Below, piece by piece: positions 46,275 through 59,048 of a stretch of DNA of 64,000 nt. How positions within the stretch are numbered: the first letter of the stretch is position 1; the number at the start of each line of letters is the position of its first letter. The stretch is from Planococcus citri (Eukaryota; Arthropoda; Insecta; Hemiptera; Pseudococcidae): contig NC_088681.1 of the NCBI RefSeq assembly GCF_950023065.1, forward strand, positions 41,698,836 through 41,762,835, in the 5' to 3' direction. The notes beneath the pieces were generated by a model. The model searched no databases. It was not told the origin of the DNA and saw nothing but the letters and a program-made list of their open reading frames with translations. The position numbers were made by a program, and so were the translations under genes.

Positions 46275-47542
46275 TTGGATAGGAAGAGGAGTAAATTAGG
46301 GATGCCCAATATTGTATAGCCTGTTCAACATCTACTTCAACAACATGATTAAAGAATGGTTGAAAATCAAGCCAAAAGGGCTAGACATCAATGACAGGGT
46401 GTTCAACAAAATTTCTTCAAAGAAATGCAGTACTTTTACAGTACCTTTTGCATTACCTTATTTTTTTTATCCAGCTTACACTGACCCCCCCCCCCCATAA
46501 AAAAAATATTTTTGAACTGGTTGGAAAATTTTTACAAGTATTAATTTAATTTAACAAGTGTTGCCATCTTTTGAGGGACAAAAAGAACTTTTTTTTTTCA
46601 ATTGTCACCAATTAATTCATTTTGAGGTTTTTAAAAAATTTTAAATCAATGATTCTGAGAAAAAATACAGTACTTTTCATGCAAAATGCAGTACTTTGCA
46701 GTACTTGCAGTACCGAGGATTTCAATGCAGTACTTGCAGTACCTGCAGTACCTGCAGTACCTGTTAGACACCCTGAATGACACCCATGTCAATACCCTGC
46801 TATTCGCTGATGATCAGGTGGTCTTTGCTGACAATGAAGATGACTTGCAGAAAGCGATGTACAGCCTGTAGTAAGTAGCAGATAAATACGGAATGAGAAT
46901 CTTGTCGTCAAAAGCAAAGGTGATGGCCTTTGAGGGGAAAGAGTCAATACACAAAAAATTTGTGGTAAATGGACTGCCAGTGGAACAAGTCAGGAGGTTT
47001 AAATATCTCGGGTGCGAGCTATCTTATGAAGGAGAGGTCGACTCACAACTTAAGATCAATTAACAAATTCCTGAGAGTAAGCAGGGTGATAAACCGAGCC
47101 ATACCTCCAAGAAAAGTCAGAGCTGAAACTCAAATAAGAATTTACAATACACTGGCAAGATCAATGCTGCTGTATGGAAGCAAAATATGGACGATGAGAA
47201 AGGAAATAAAAAGCAGAGTAACTGCAGCGGAAATGAGAATCATGCGAGCCACGGCAGGATATATGAGACACGATAGGAAAAGGAATGAAGACATCCTGAA
47301 ATAGCTAAGAGCAGAGCCAATCATTGGATGGGTGAAAGATTACAGAAAGAAATGCGAAGACACATTGATAGAATGCCTGACGAACAGTCCTCTCAAAAAG
47401 TCAAAGAATACACTTCAACTGGCAGGAGGAGCAGAGGAGGACCGAAGAAAAAACTTGATGACACATCGGTGAGCAATTCTTCTACAGTTTACCAGACAGG
47501 CTGAACAGCTCACCGGGTCAAAGTTTAACGATGATGATGAAC
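46275..47542 (+). pseudogene. RTE-like LINE reverse transcriptase, 5'-truncated, broken
   Basis: The fragment begins inside the RT at GRGVN, then an in-frame TAG where the family has Gln, then GCPILYSLFNIYF. After a MITE (46395-46775) it resumes with HVNTLLFADDQVVFADNEDD, the catalytic box. It continues in shifting frames through RRFKYLGCELSYEGEV, YNTLARSMLLYGSKIW, AAEMRIMRATAGYMRHDRKRNEDIL and a stop at 47302-47304. Further stops follow MYSL near 46872. The 3' end, AGCTCACCGGGTCAAAG then GATGATGATGA at about 47531-47541, is the short-repeat tail typical of RTE elements. No function is possible in this state. Clade call is from memory of motifs. Confidence 0.85.
46395..46775. mobile_element. 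381-bp MITE with CAGGGTG ends, inserted in the RTE relic
   Basis: Ends CAGGGTGTTCAACA and TGTTAGACACCCTG are inverted, matching at 12 of 14 positions. A 5-bp direct duplication, AATGA, flanks it (46390-46394 and 46776-46780). The reading frame of the RT runs cleanly across the empty site (DIND then THVNT), which confirms the boundaries. The right part holds repeated TGCAGTACC units (46675-46762). No coding capacity. Confidence 0.85.
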
Positions 47543-49660
47543 ATTTCATTTCCACTAACCACATTCCTATAAGAAAATGACGAAATTTTTGAAAATTTTC
47601 AGCTCAGAATTTAACATGGTGTAAAATTGACTCGTATGAACAGTTTTTCGGTTGCAACTATTTTCAATGAGGGCAGCTAGTAATATTGAATCTTCCCTTA
47701 CAAATATCAGACTTACCAAAATCTCTGCTTGATTGTCAATTTTTCCAGCTGTTTAACACCGAAGTAGTCACTTTAGAGCAGATGGACCCAATTGGGCATT
47801 TTAACCTATTTACTTAATTGGACGAAATTTGGTTATCTTAGAATGCCTCTTTACAATTTTTCATTTCAAGTGTTGATTGACTTCGCTATAAGATATCAAG
47901 TTAGCTGAAAAATATTACTTAGAAAAATTACAAACCTCAAGAGCAAAAATCTCACTCATTTGACATAAAATAACACAACAACATCACCACGATTCACGAA
48001 TCCTAAATCGCACACCGAAAAACTCGATCCAATCCATTAAAAGAAATACCCGAACACTCTGCACCATCATGAGCGCTCATCGACCCTCAACACATTTGCT
48101 TTAAAATCCTATTTACGCAATAATTCAACGTTAATTTACGATGATTCGATGCAAATTACTCGTAAATAAATTTTTTCACTCTGCATCTTCTTCGAGCTGT
48201 GGACACATTCCAGAAGAGATATCGATTACTCGACGAAAGAGCAGAGGGGGGGAAAAAATTCACATAAACTCGTGCGAAGTTTATTCGCTCGATTAAATTC
48301 CACAAGTTGATTCAACGTGTAGTTTTTAATATCGATAATTTACGGCGCGATTTTCATTAAAAGATAACAATACGACGAGTTTTTCCAATCTTAGCCGTCG
48401 CGCTGGCAATTTTCAACACATTGAGAAAGAAATTCTCTCTCTCGCTCTCTCGTTCTACAAAATTCGATTTATTTTTAAACGATACTTTTAACAAAAGATA
48501 ATGCTAAAAGGCCAGCGCAAAGAGTAAATAAAAAAGATTTGACGCGATAAGAAAAGGATATACTACGGATATAGTAATAAATGGAGTAGAAAATCACAAT
48601 GATGGTTTCTCGTGCGTTAATGGCGCAATATTCTGATTCGTTTCTGTATCTTATGCTCACTTACCTATACAATACACTATATATCTATCTACCTATTACC
48701 TACGTATCCATAAGTGTATACTTATACGAGTATTTGAAACATAAGGAAGTATTTTTAATGATTGATGCCCATAAACGCGTTGCTTTGCTACGTCGCGTTG
48801 CCGACTTTTGAAAAAATATCGGACACGAAAGAGATTACAACAACTTCAACGCGAAGCTGTCTTTCCATACATTCGTATACCGAATTCAGCGTATTCCCAT
48901 CTCGTATACCTACATATTTTATCAAAAAGCAAAACACAACGAATGAAAGAAAAAACCAGCACACGTTTCCAAACACCCTAAATTAAAAAAGAAAGAAAAA
49001 ATCCATTTCGTATCAATATTACTCATTCATACGAGTTTCGTTTCATTCCTCACACAGCATAAAATATACAGGTAACTGATCGTTTCACCAAACTGTATAC
49101 ATTTCAGCGCATTGTACGTTTTAAAAAAAACACTAGGTACGCTGAAAATGCATTACACTCGTAGACTCCGCTTCTCCCCCTGTCTGCAATACATCTACCC
49201 ACGTCAGTTGGCCTGATCTGCTATAGATACTACCGACACAACAAATGCATAAAAACTCACCACCACATCGCGAATTTTAAAACAGAAAAAGTATACGTAG
49301 CTTTTCGCATATTTATTAAATTAGCATCGAAGATTGATGAAAAAAAAAACACCGTCGAGTATGGATGTTTAATAAATTGCATACCGAAATGCCGTAAATA
49401 ACGCGGATTCTGAAGTTAACGTAGGCGAATGAGTATGTAATTTATTTTACACGCAGATTATTCCAATAGAAGGAACTATTTTTGAGAGGAAAAATTACAC
49501 GGATTCGTGATATTATTGTAGTTTTTGTTTTGGTAATTTCACCATCACACTTCCCACTCGCAAGTAAATTATCCACCGAATACAATTAATACTGGGAATT
49601 TTTCAATCATAATTTTTTACCAGGTGCAATCAAATTTTTAAAAAATGAGAAACGGCTCTG
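47543..49660. other. No gene seen
   Basis: AT-rich. Overlapping frames near 48475-48986 on both strands have no motifs; a TCTC run lies at 48435-48452. Confidence 0.4.
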
Positions 49661-50760
49661 AAAGCAAAATTTCGAATCATGAATATGATTTTTGCTCAAA
49701 AAAAAGTTGGATAAAATCACGAAAAAATCAGAAAAAAGTTCAGTGCAAAGTTGGTGAAAAATCACTAGCAAAGAAATTCAATGAAAATAAAAATGATGAA
49801 AAATGACAGAGTAGATGATTTTTGAAAAAAGGTCATTGAAAAATCGATGATAAATCACTGGAAAATTGGTAAATGAAAATTGCTGGAAAATCGAGAGGAA
49901 ATCTCTAGAATTTAAATCACTGTAAAATCGTCTTGAAAAAATCCAATCGGAAAAAGATGAAAAAAAGACTAAACAATTAGTAAGTACACATTTTGAAAAA
50001 AAAACACTGGGAAAACAAAGATAATGGCTGAAAAATTGGTTTAAAAAATAACAAAATAAATAACGAGGTGAAAATGACAAAAAATTAGTTGCATAAATCA
50101 CCAGAAAAAGTTCGTGAAAAATGGCTGGAAAATAATTATTAGAAAACATGACTTGAAAATTACTGTGATAAATAACTAGAAAATTGGTGAAATAAATTGC
50201 TAGATAATTACCGAAAAAATGACCAGATAAAGGTAAATATTTAATCAAGGGTTTAAAAAGTCCAGAAAATTAACTTGAAAAAATAATGGAAAAACAGTGA
50301 AAAAATACACTATTACTTCAGATTAGTTGGAAAAGAAAGAAAAAATACTGGGAAAGTAGCGATAATCACTAGAAAATTAGTTGCATTAAAAAATTTAAAA
50401 CTCACTAGGTCGTAGAAAGTTGGTAAGTTCAGAAAGATTCGAAAATCAGCAATAAAATAACTGGGAAAGCAGTAAAAAATCACTAAAAAATTGATGAAAT
50501 AATCTCAAAAAGAAAATCACTAGAAAATTTATGAAAAACCAACAATAAAACCAGTGTGAAAAAGGGCTAGAAAATTGACTAGTTTTTTTAGGGGGGGGGA
50601 ATACCTACTGAAAAGTCACAGACAGATCGTCTAAAAATTAATGAAAGAAATTCCCAAAACGGTTGGCGGGAAGTACATACTAGGAATCTAGTTCAAAAAT
50701 GAACCGAAAATTAGAAAAAGATGAATCACTAGAAAATTAGTGACAAACCTTTCCACAAAC
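49660..50760. repeat. Degenerate tandem array, theme GAAAAATCACTRGAAAATTGGTGAAAAA
   Basis: Short phrases AATCACTAGAAAATT, AATTGGTGAAA and GGAAAATCAG recur irregularly at about 15-30 bp. The 156-codon minus frame at 49778-50248, full of repeated YFTNFLVIYHSNF-like phrases, is created by this array and is not a gene. Confidence 0.7.
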
Positions 50761-53700
50761 GTTCTTTTTTCCAATGATATTTAATAGGTATCTTATCTAA
50801 TTATCTGCAAGAAAGGCACCAAAACTTGATTAGGTGACCATTAATGGATCGATTACTTTGTAATTTTATTTTTCAAATACAAAATTTTCAAAACAATTCT
50901 GACGAGAAATTCAACAAATTTAATTTTGAAAACAGTTGAAAATCAACCAACTTTACTGTCAAAGAGTGGGAGGTAGAAAGAGAAAAAGAGAAGGCTTTTA
51001 AGTAGAGTATGAAGGTACATTGGATGAAACTTTTATTCAATTTCGAATTTTAGTGCCCTCTAAATTGGTTTATGTTCTATTAAAAATAGTTCAGGAGCGA
51101 TTTTCTCAAATTTGAGGCAACAAGTGAGTGCAAACTGGTTTTCCAATATAACCACAAAGCACTTGAAATTTCCATTCTAATGAGTCTAAAAACGACGAAT
51201 TTCAATAATATTCCACTTCTGGGACCTTGATTCAAAAAAAGGCCATCTTTCAAACTTCAAGTTCATTTTTCAAGAGGATCGGACCACAACTTCGAGCTAT
51301 CGATAGATATTCGGATTCAAGGGGTTAATCAACCATCGATACTATTTGAGTTTTCAATATGAGAAAATAAGCTTGAAAAGTTCAACTTCATTGCGTTTTC
51401 ATCAAGGCAATGATCTTCGAGAGAGCTCCAAGTGCAAAAGTTGACGTTCAATGTAATTTTTAGTAACATCATTTTTTTAGAAAATTTTGTGTGGAACATT
51501 TTTTGTCCTTCATTTTTTTTTTCATATCATGCATAATTTGAGATAAAAATGCAAAAAATCAATTGAAGGGCTGCTCGGTGTCCATAAAAAAAGGGGAAAT
51601 GTACACCGGATTCATCCGGACACCTCCATTTTGTATTCAGCGTACCACGCCCCTCCCCTCCATTCCAAAACTGAGCTTTCCATACCACTTTTCTACATAA
51701 CTCGATTTGCATAAAAGCTAATTTTCCTCGGTTAAAAGAGATAAGTCACAGTTTCGTTGCGGGGGGGGGGGGGTTGAAACATGAAAATAAAGTGACTTCA
51801 AGTTTTCTAAAAAATGAACTTTTGCCAATGAAATTTTGAAAGTAAATTTCAGTGTAACTTCTCAAAGCGTGCATATTATTTCTTGAAATTGCCCACCTTC
51901 GAACATGGAAGGATCCCTGTGCAATAATTCGTCGAAATTCTGGATTACTCTTGAAAATTTATTTGTCTATAGGGCCTTTCATTTTGAAAATGAACTAGTT
52001 TGTGAGAGAACCTCTTTTGTCAGACCTGAAAAGTTGCGCCAGGAACCATAGTTAGAAATCGAATTCTCAACAATTCGTCACCCTTGCCCCTTCAATTTTT
52101 AGGTTAGGCCCATATGTCAGAAAAACCGAATCAAAAATGTTGATTTTTTTTAAGCGAATAAAATCGTCTAAAAGAATAAAAATTTTAAGTTGGCAGAAAA
52201 TTATTACAAACAGCAGACATTTCGTGAAAAATCGCGATATGACGTTCTATGACCTCAGCACATTCATGAATGAAATATGTACAATTATTGTAAACTTCTA
52301 CTATAAAGGGTCAATCACCTTTGCCAAACTACATTCCTTTCCTTTACTTCCTGTTCAGAAAAAAATTACGAAAATGACGTACTAACAATAATATAATTTT
52401 TTACTCAAATCTAACTAAGTAACATTTTGAATGATTGTTACCACTACTTTTGAAGTCAGTGTTTAAATTGAATAGGTTCTTTGAACTTTGCTACCATTCG
52501 CTATGAAGAAATTTGTGCAATTAGAACAAGTACGCGAACATATGATTGAACGAATAGAAAAGGGGAAGGTAAGGGAGACTGAATAAAGCGACAAAAAATA
52601 ATACTTAATCATCACAATTTGAATTTTTTTAAAAACTGTACCGGAAATGAAAACATCTGACGATCAAAATAAAGGGGGAAAAAAACAGCAAGAAACAATT
52701 TTCAAGAAAACTCGATTTTTCACTAGTTTCTCTTTCGTTGGGTACGTTGTTATAAAATTTCTCAATTTCCGACACCATTTACTTACACGCTGCAGAGAAG
52801 AATACGCAGAAATACTATTCAACCTTCAGACCAATTTAAAACGTATTCGAAACTTTGGCGATTTTAAACGCTCGTCTAATGTAATATTCAAACTTTGCCT
52901 CGTGTAAAATTGTAAAATAACGATGAAAAAAGGGATAAAATTGAAATATTATTTGCGAAATGAATTTTTTCGCTCAGATTTTATTGAATTTTTAAAAATA
53001 CTACGGTTTCTTTTACGGTAGCGTATCCAATTCGTGTAGTTTTTAAATATGTATAAAATATAGGGATCGTGCGAAAAAGAGATTTTTGTTGGGTTCGGGG
53101 GTCTAAAATACGAGTAGTTATCGCTTTTTATGAAGAAAGAAGAAACAGAAAGGATATTTTGTTGAAATAGCGTGTTTAAAAAATTTAAGGCATTGAAGGG
53201 TAGACTTTTTTCATCGCGTATGAAAATTTACCAAATATTGCAGAAATCTCCTGCTCTATCGGAGAGTGATTACTTCGAGACAATTTGATCGAAATCAATA
53301 AAAGACATCACGCAGTCAAAAACAATAATTACTATCAAACACCTTCAACGTAGATTTAATCTCGACAATCTCGTGGTCGACAACCCAACTGACGTTCAAA
53401 TACAACTTCGGGGTGAGATACCTCCAAATAACTCGTACAAGCCGTTGAACGATAATCAACAATCAAAACACCCAGTATAACGCCTACGAGACAATTTCCA
53501 GGCAACACGTAGCTCTGCCATCATCATTCAATCGCTCTACACGAGATGATAAGATTCTGCTCCATTCCAAAACACCGTGTTATATTGTAGAAGATGGAAA
53601 AATGTAAATAAAGACACCGAGGCAGCAGAATTTGATGTTGATTGATCCTAGCGACTAGTCATTGCCATTTTCCATCGTATATATACCTACATCTCTCGAT

Positions 53701-54185
53701 ACGGTGTCAAATTAGTGGTACATAACGACGCGTAGGCAGGTTTACCGAGATGTGAGTGTAAGAATGATAACGAGTGAGAAGGTGTGAATGGGTATAAGGG
53801 AGAGAGAATGAAAAGAGAGGACGACTAGCAAAGCAAAAGCTCATTGAAAACTTCTAAACATTTTTAGTCGGGTGGAAATTTGACGTTAATTGATTCTTGT
53901 TATTACTTGTACGCGTTACGAATTTCAGCCCGGGTGCGCCGGGCTGGGCCGCGCGGCCGGTGTACTTTTATTTGAAAATTCTTAGGACGTGAGGTGGCGC
54001 GCCTATAATTTATGGTGTTCATTAATCAAATATTGAAAGCGTATTTTGAATTTGTCTTCTTGCAAACGAGAAAATCAATTTTTACTCCGGCGTGTGCTTT
54101 TTATACTCGTATGCGTATGATACTACGTTGAGTTGCATGTACACTTGGATGTATGTACATTGTACAATGTGGTCACATTTACGCG
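50761..54185. other. No gene established; GC-rich spot near 53930
   Basis: Mostly AT-rich, with a run of at least 13 G near 51762. At about 53927-53960 a GC-rich patch holds a hairpin CAGCCCGG..CCGGGCTG followed by GGGCCGCGCGGCC, unusual for the neighbourhood and possibly a promoter. Confidence 0.4.
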
Positions 54186-56740
54186 GGAATTGGACGCGAA
54201 ATTTTTCAAAAATGCTCAAAAAATATTCCCTTTGAGATGTTTGGATTTTTTGTAAAATTTTAACCGCTTTTGATATGCTACACGATACTTTTTGAAAACC
54301 CCGAAAATCGTTCATTACTCAATTTTGGGTTCAAAATTCTTCGAAATTGCTCAAAAAACGTTTTCGTTGGAATATTAGGGTTTTTCGAAAAATTTCAACT
54401 CACTTTGATAGGTCCAATCGCAATTTTTTCAAAAACCCCAAAAATGACGACCCAATTTTGGGCTTAAAATTTTTCAAAAATGCCCCAAAAAACTTTTAAT
54501 AGAATACCTTTTTATTTTCTGCCAAAATTTTAGTTCATTTCGATAAATCACATGACACCTTTTTGAAAAATTTTGAAAATAATTAAACAATTTGGGTTCA
54601 AAATTCTTTGAAATTGCTCCAAAAACGTTTTCGACGGAATAATATTCAAATTTTTCGCCAATTTTCAACTCATTTTGATCGATTGCATCACATTTTTTTT
54701 TCAAAAATTCAAAAATTCACAACCCAATGTTAGGGCTTAAAATTTTTTAAAAATGCTCAAAAAACATTTAATGGAATTTTTTAATTTCTTATTTTTTTGG
54801 CCATTTTGATAGGTCACGTGACCCCTTTGGTTGAACAATTTTAGGTTCAAAATTCTTTGAAATTGCTCAAAAAACGTTTTCGTCGGAATAATAGAATTTT
54901 TCACAAATTTTCAGCTTATTTTGACAGGTTGAATCACATTTTTTGCAAAAATTCAAGCAATCATACCCTAATTTTGGGCTTAAAATTTTCCATAAATCCT
55001 CAAAAAAACTTTTTATGAAGATTTTTCATTTTTTTGCCAAATTTTCAGCATATTTTGATTGGTCAAGTCGATTTTTTTCAAAAATTCAAAAAAATCATGA
55101 CCCAATTTAGGACTTAAAATTTTTTATAAATGAAGAGTGATATTCCAAAACTCGCTTTGTCCATTTTCACAACTTTTCAGGAGAGAGGAAAAACAGTTTC
55201 CCTTTAAACAGGTAAATTGGCTTTTTAGGCGAGTTTAGCACTTTATTTGGGTGGATTTATGATGTAGGAGTGTAGGTATACATTTCATCCACTAAATACT
55301 GCTGAAAAAAATTTCAATAAAAATGGACAAAACGCGTTTTGGAACATTATTTTTTTTTTTAATTTTTAGTGAATTGGCTATTTAGGTGAGTTTAACACCT
55401 CATTTTGGTAGGTTGATGATGTAGGAATGTGAGTTAATACTTCATCTACCAGGTACCACTGAAAACCCAACTTTGATAAAAATGGACAAAGCGAGTTTTG
55501 GAATATCACTCTTCAAATGCTAAAAAAAACTTTTTATGGAGCTTTTTTATTTTTTACTACAAGTTTAGCATGCTACCTTTGTATATGTACAGTTAAAATA
55601 TTGGAGCTATTTAAATTTTATTCATTGAGCAGAACATATTTAAAATTATAATCTTTAAGCAATGTTTTTATTCAACAATTAAAAATTTTTTTGTCTGATT
55701 CATTCAATTCAAATTTTTTATTACTTATTATTACATTATTATAAAAAATATTTTATCAAATTTTAGCTTCAAAATTCTTTAAAATTGCTCCAAAAACGTT
55801 TTGATTGGAATATTAAAATTTTTCGCAAATTTTCAACGTATTTTGATCGGTTGCATCACATTTTTTTCAAAAATTCAAAAATTACGACCCAATTTTGGGC
55901 TAACAATTCTTCGAAATTGCTCAAAAAACGTTTTCGTTGGAATATCAGGACTTTTCGCAAATTTTCAGCTCATTTTGATAGGTCGAGTCGTATTTTTTTC
56001 AAAAATCCAAAAAATCACGACCCAATTTCGGGCTCAAAATTTTTCAAAAACGCTCAAAAAAACTTTTTATAGAACCTTCTTATTTTTTTCTAAAATTTTA
56101 GTTCATTTTGATAAGTCACATGACACCTATATAAAAAATTTTGAAAATAATTAAAACAATTTTAGGTTAAAAATTTTTTGAAATTGCTCAAAAAACGTTT
56201 TCGTAGAAATATTTGGACTTTTTGCAAATTTTGCAATTCATTTTGAAATATCTCATCAGATTTTTTCAAACATTTAAAAAATCACGACCAAATTTTGGAT
56301 CCCAAAATTTTTCGATGCAAAATGCTCAAAAAAACTTTTTATGGTGTTCTATTATTTTTTGCCAAAATTTTAGCTCATTTCGATAAGGTCAAATAGCACC
56401 TTTTTGAAAAACACTTGAATTGAAATGATTAAACAATTTGGGGTTCAAATTTCTTTAAAATTGCTCAAAAAACGTTTTCTTCGGAATATTAGAATTTTTT
56501 GCAAATTTTGCAACTCATTTTGATAAGTACAGTACATCACATTTTTTTTAAATTCAAAAAATCAAAATACAATTTTGGGCTCAAAAAATTCTAGAAAAAT
56601 CAACCAATTTTGCGGTAAAAATTCTTCAAAAATGCTCAAAAAACATTTTTGTTGAAATTTTTTGCAAAATTTCAACCATTTTTATACATTGAATAACATT
56701 TTTTCAAAAATCCTAAACATAATGACCCAATTTTGCCCCA
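54186..56740. repeat. Satellite-like tandem array, unit about 265-275 bp made of two related halves
   Basis: Each unit alternates a half with GAAATTGCTC.AAAAACGTTTTCG and a half with AAATGCTCAAAAAAACTTTTTATGG, each followed by TTTGC.AAATTTTCA.CTCATTTTGATAGGT and ending with ACCCAATTTTGGGC. The AAACGTTTTCG landmark falls near 54358, 54625, 54873, 55927, 56195 and 56472, giving the spacing. The array is interrupted by a MITE (55132-55514) and by unrelated AT-rich DNA at about 55560-55760. Open frames here (54270-56154) are repeat translation. Confidence 0.85.
55132..55514. mobile_element. 383-bp MITE inserted into the satellite array
   Basis: Ends GAAGAGTGATATTCC and GGAATATCACTCTTC are perfect inverses; the match continues to about 36 bp (AAAACTCGCTTTGTCCATTTT). 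AAAT flanks both sides (55128-55131 and 55515-55518), and joining the flanks restores the satellite phrase AAATGCT..AAAAAAACTTTTTATG, so the boundaries are well supported. A degraded internal copy of the end, AAAATGGACAAAACGCGTTTTGGAAC, lies at about 55321. No coding capacity. Confidence 0.85.
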
Positions 56741-59048
56741 CTTGTTCCGTTGCCAACTGCACGATCGAGTCGTGAGATAGTCGTGAGTGTACGTACCATG
56801 AACCCCAGCTTCCTTAAAAGTTGGTCACTATTTTCGTGGAAAAATCGGCTTTCGCCATAGGTGAAATCTTATTTATATCGAAGGCACCTCGTAAAAACTT
56901 TATATAGGTACCATAGGTGTAGTGCAGTTAGGTGAACCCTCATATTGTACTCTATACAACACAACAGATGTATTTAATGGAAGTTCATCTATTACATACT
57001 GAGAACGTAATGAAAATAAGAACGAGAAAAAATACCTTCTAGTAGTTCTAGCTTTTTGATAAGGTATAGCGAAATCGTATACAAGAGTCGAGTAAAATTA
57101 ACGTAATTTCTCGCCAGAGTGTCGAACACGCTCGTACCTCCCCCTGGTCTCCTCATCCCAACTACGTTATAACCTCTCACTTGTAGGTACACATATCGTG
57201 TATAAGTATGTATTCGTATTATACTAGAAAACAAAACACGCCAAATATTTCACTATCGCAAATTTTATTACGAAATTCCCTTTGAACGTTTATTTTTTCG
57301 TGAATACTACGACGACAAAAAATCTTTTTAAAAACATCGCCGCCGCGCTTTGCTTGAAAACAAAAATTTTGTAAATGCCATATAAAAGGTTTAATAAGAT
57401 TGGATCCTTCTAAAAAAAAAAAAGAAAAAGAAAAAGCTCTCGCGACCTCTCTTTTTCTTTCCCCCTCTTTCCGCTCAGCCTGTTCTTTTTTATCCTGCTC
57501 GAGATCGTCTTGGCGTGCTGTACCACGATACCTTACCTACTAAGTCGTCGTTGTCGTATTAAATTAAGAAATACCCGCGTGCCATCGTAAAAAATGCCGA
57601 CATTTTTTTCTTATTTTCCTCGTATTACAGTATAATTCAATAATTCGTAAATTTTACGCAATTACTTGATATTCGATTCGACCTTATGGCGATGGAACGG
57701 GTTGGTAGTTCCTCCTCCTTTTTTTCCTTATTCCATCGTTTGCTTATTTTTGTATCGTTTACGTCGTCGTATTTTTTTTCTCATTCTCTTTAATTTTACG
57801 TCGTATTTTTTAGAGATGAAAATACGCCTATCAAGAACCGTATAGGCAACTGGTTCACGTGCCAAGTTCGACGAGAAAGTTACCGGTGTTTTTTTCAGGA
57901 GCGCAACGTGATCGTAGATTGATTTTAACGTATTTTTATTTACTTCAGTCGAGCTTGATGATTTTTACGAAGAGGACCTGCGGGGAGAAAAATACAGGAA
58001 AGAAGAAAAGAGCGAGAATTAAGGAGAAATTGAGAAGAAACCGAGGGCCTTTGATGACCAACTTTGAAAATATAAATATCAGATACGCGATAATGAGATG
58101 ACTACACCAAATTCGAATTTATCAATACTTTATTCAACTTTAGCAAAAAGCAGAACTTTTTGGTAATTTTTGGCAAAAAATAAAACTTGGAAAATAACGA
58201 TTAAAAATAAAACAAGTGGCCAAATTCTATTACCTGATTCGACAATGACCATTTTTCAAATCGCTTTAATCTAATCAACATGGACTATTCAAAAAAACGT
58301 TGAAAAATCATAAAATAAAATGTTTCAAAAAAATTTCCTGGAAGTGAGTGTTTTTTTCAGAATGATATTTTTGCACTCGAAGATACTACCTACTGATATA
58401 GCTGTGTTTTTTTTGGCTATTATCTTTTTATTGGAGGGAGGGGGGTGAGGGAATACAGAGTAAGAAATTCTCAACATTTCATGTTATCACGAAAATGATT
58501 TTTTTAAACGAAAAATCGCTAATCATAGAACAAAATTTAATTCTTCAGATTTTTGGATTTTTTTTTAAATGAGAGTTCAGGCGATTTCACCAAAACTACA
58601 TTATGAGAGAAAAAAATATGTACCAAACTTCACCTCTCCCCCTCACCACAAAAAAATCAAATAAATTATACCAACTTTTGCGATCAATATAGCAAATCCT
58701 TCTGATATTTTAAATTTCAATAAGACTTGCAGTTACTTTTCGCCAAAAAAAAGTTTTGAGCAGTATAATGACTTAATTTTTTTGAGAAGGGAGGGAAATT
58801 TTATGAAAAATCCGAGAAAGTGTAGGTACACTTCTTGGGAATTTCAATCTGGGTGTAGATATGTCCTTTTAGGAGAAATGGGAAAATTCTTCCAGAGAGA
58901 GAAGCTGGATATTTTTAAAATGATTTTCTAGACCATGTAGACTTCTGGAATAACATCATTAATCGTGAACGTTTCATCAGAGACTGTAAAATAGCCCACC
59001 TTTCTCTTTCTTATTTTTTTTTTCCTATTTACAGCAAAAATAATTGTA
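56741..59048. other. No gene established
   Basis: An 80-codon plus frame (57859-58101) follows TTTTTTTCAG and has a basic middle, but no recognised family. A minus frame at 56992-57234 also lacks motifs. CpG content is higher near 57480-57720. Confidence 0.35.

Noticed and set aside
49778..50248. 156-codon minus-strand open frame
   Set aside because: It is the translation of the degenerate AATCACTRGAAAATT array; its repeated aromatic/Asn phrases mirror the DNA repeat and there is no domain.
54270..56154. Plus frames with repeated ILRNCSKNVFVGI-like phrases, considered as a repeat protein
   Set aside because: They follow the satellite units exactly, including shifts between frames, and have no start context.
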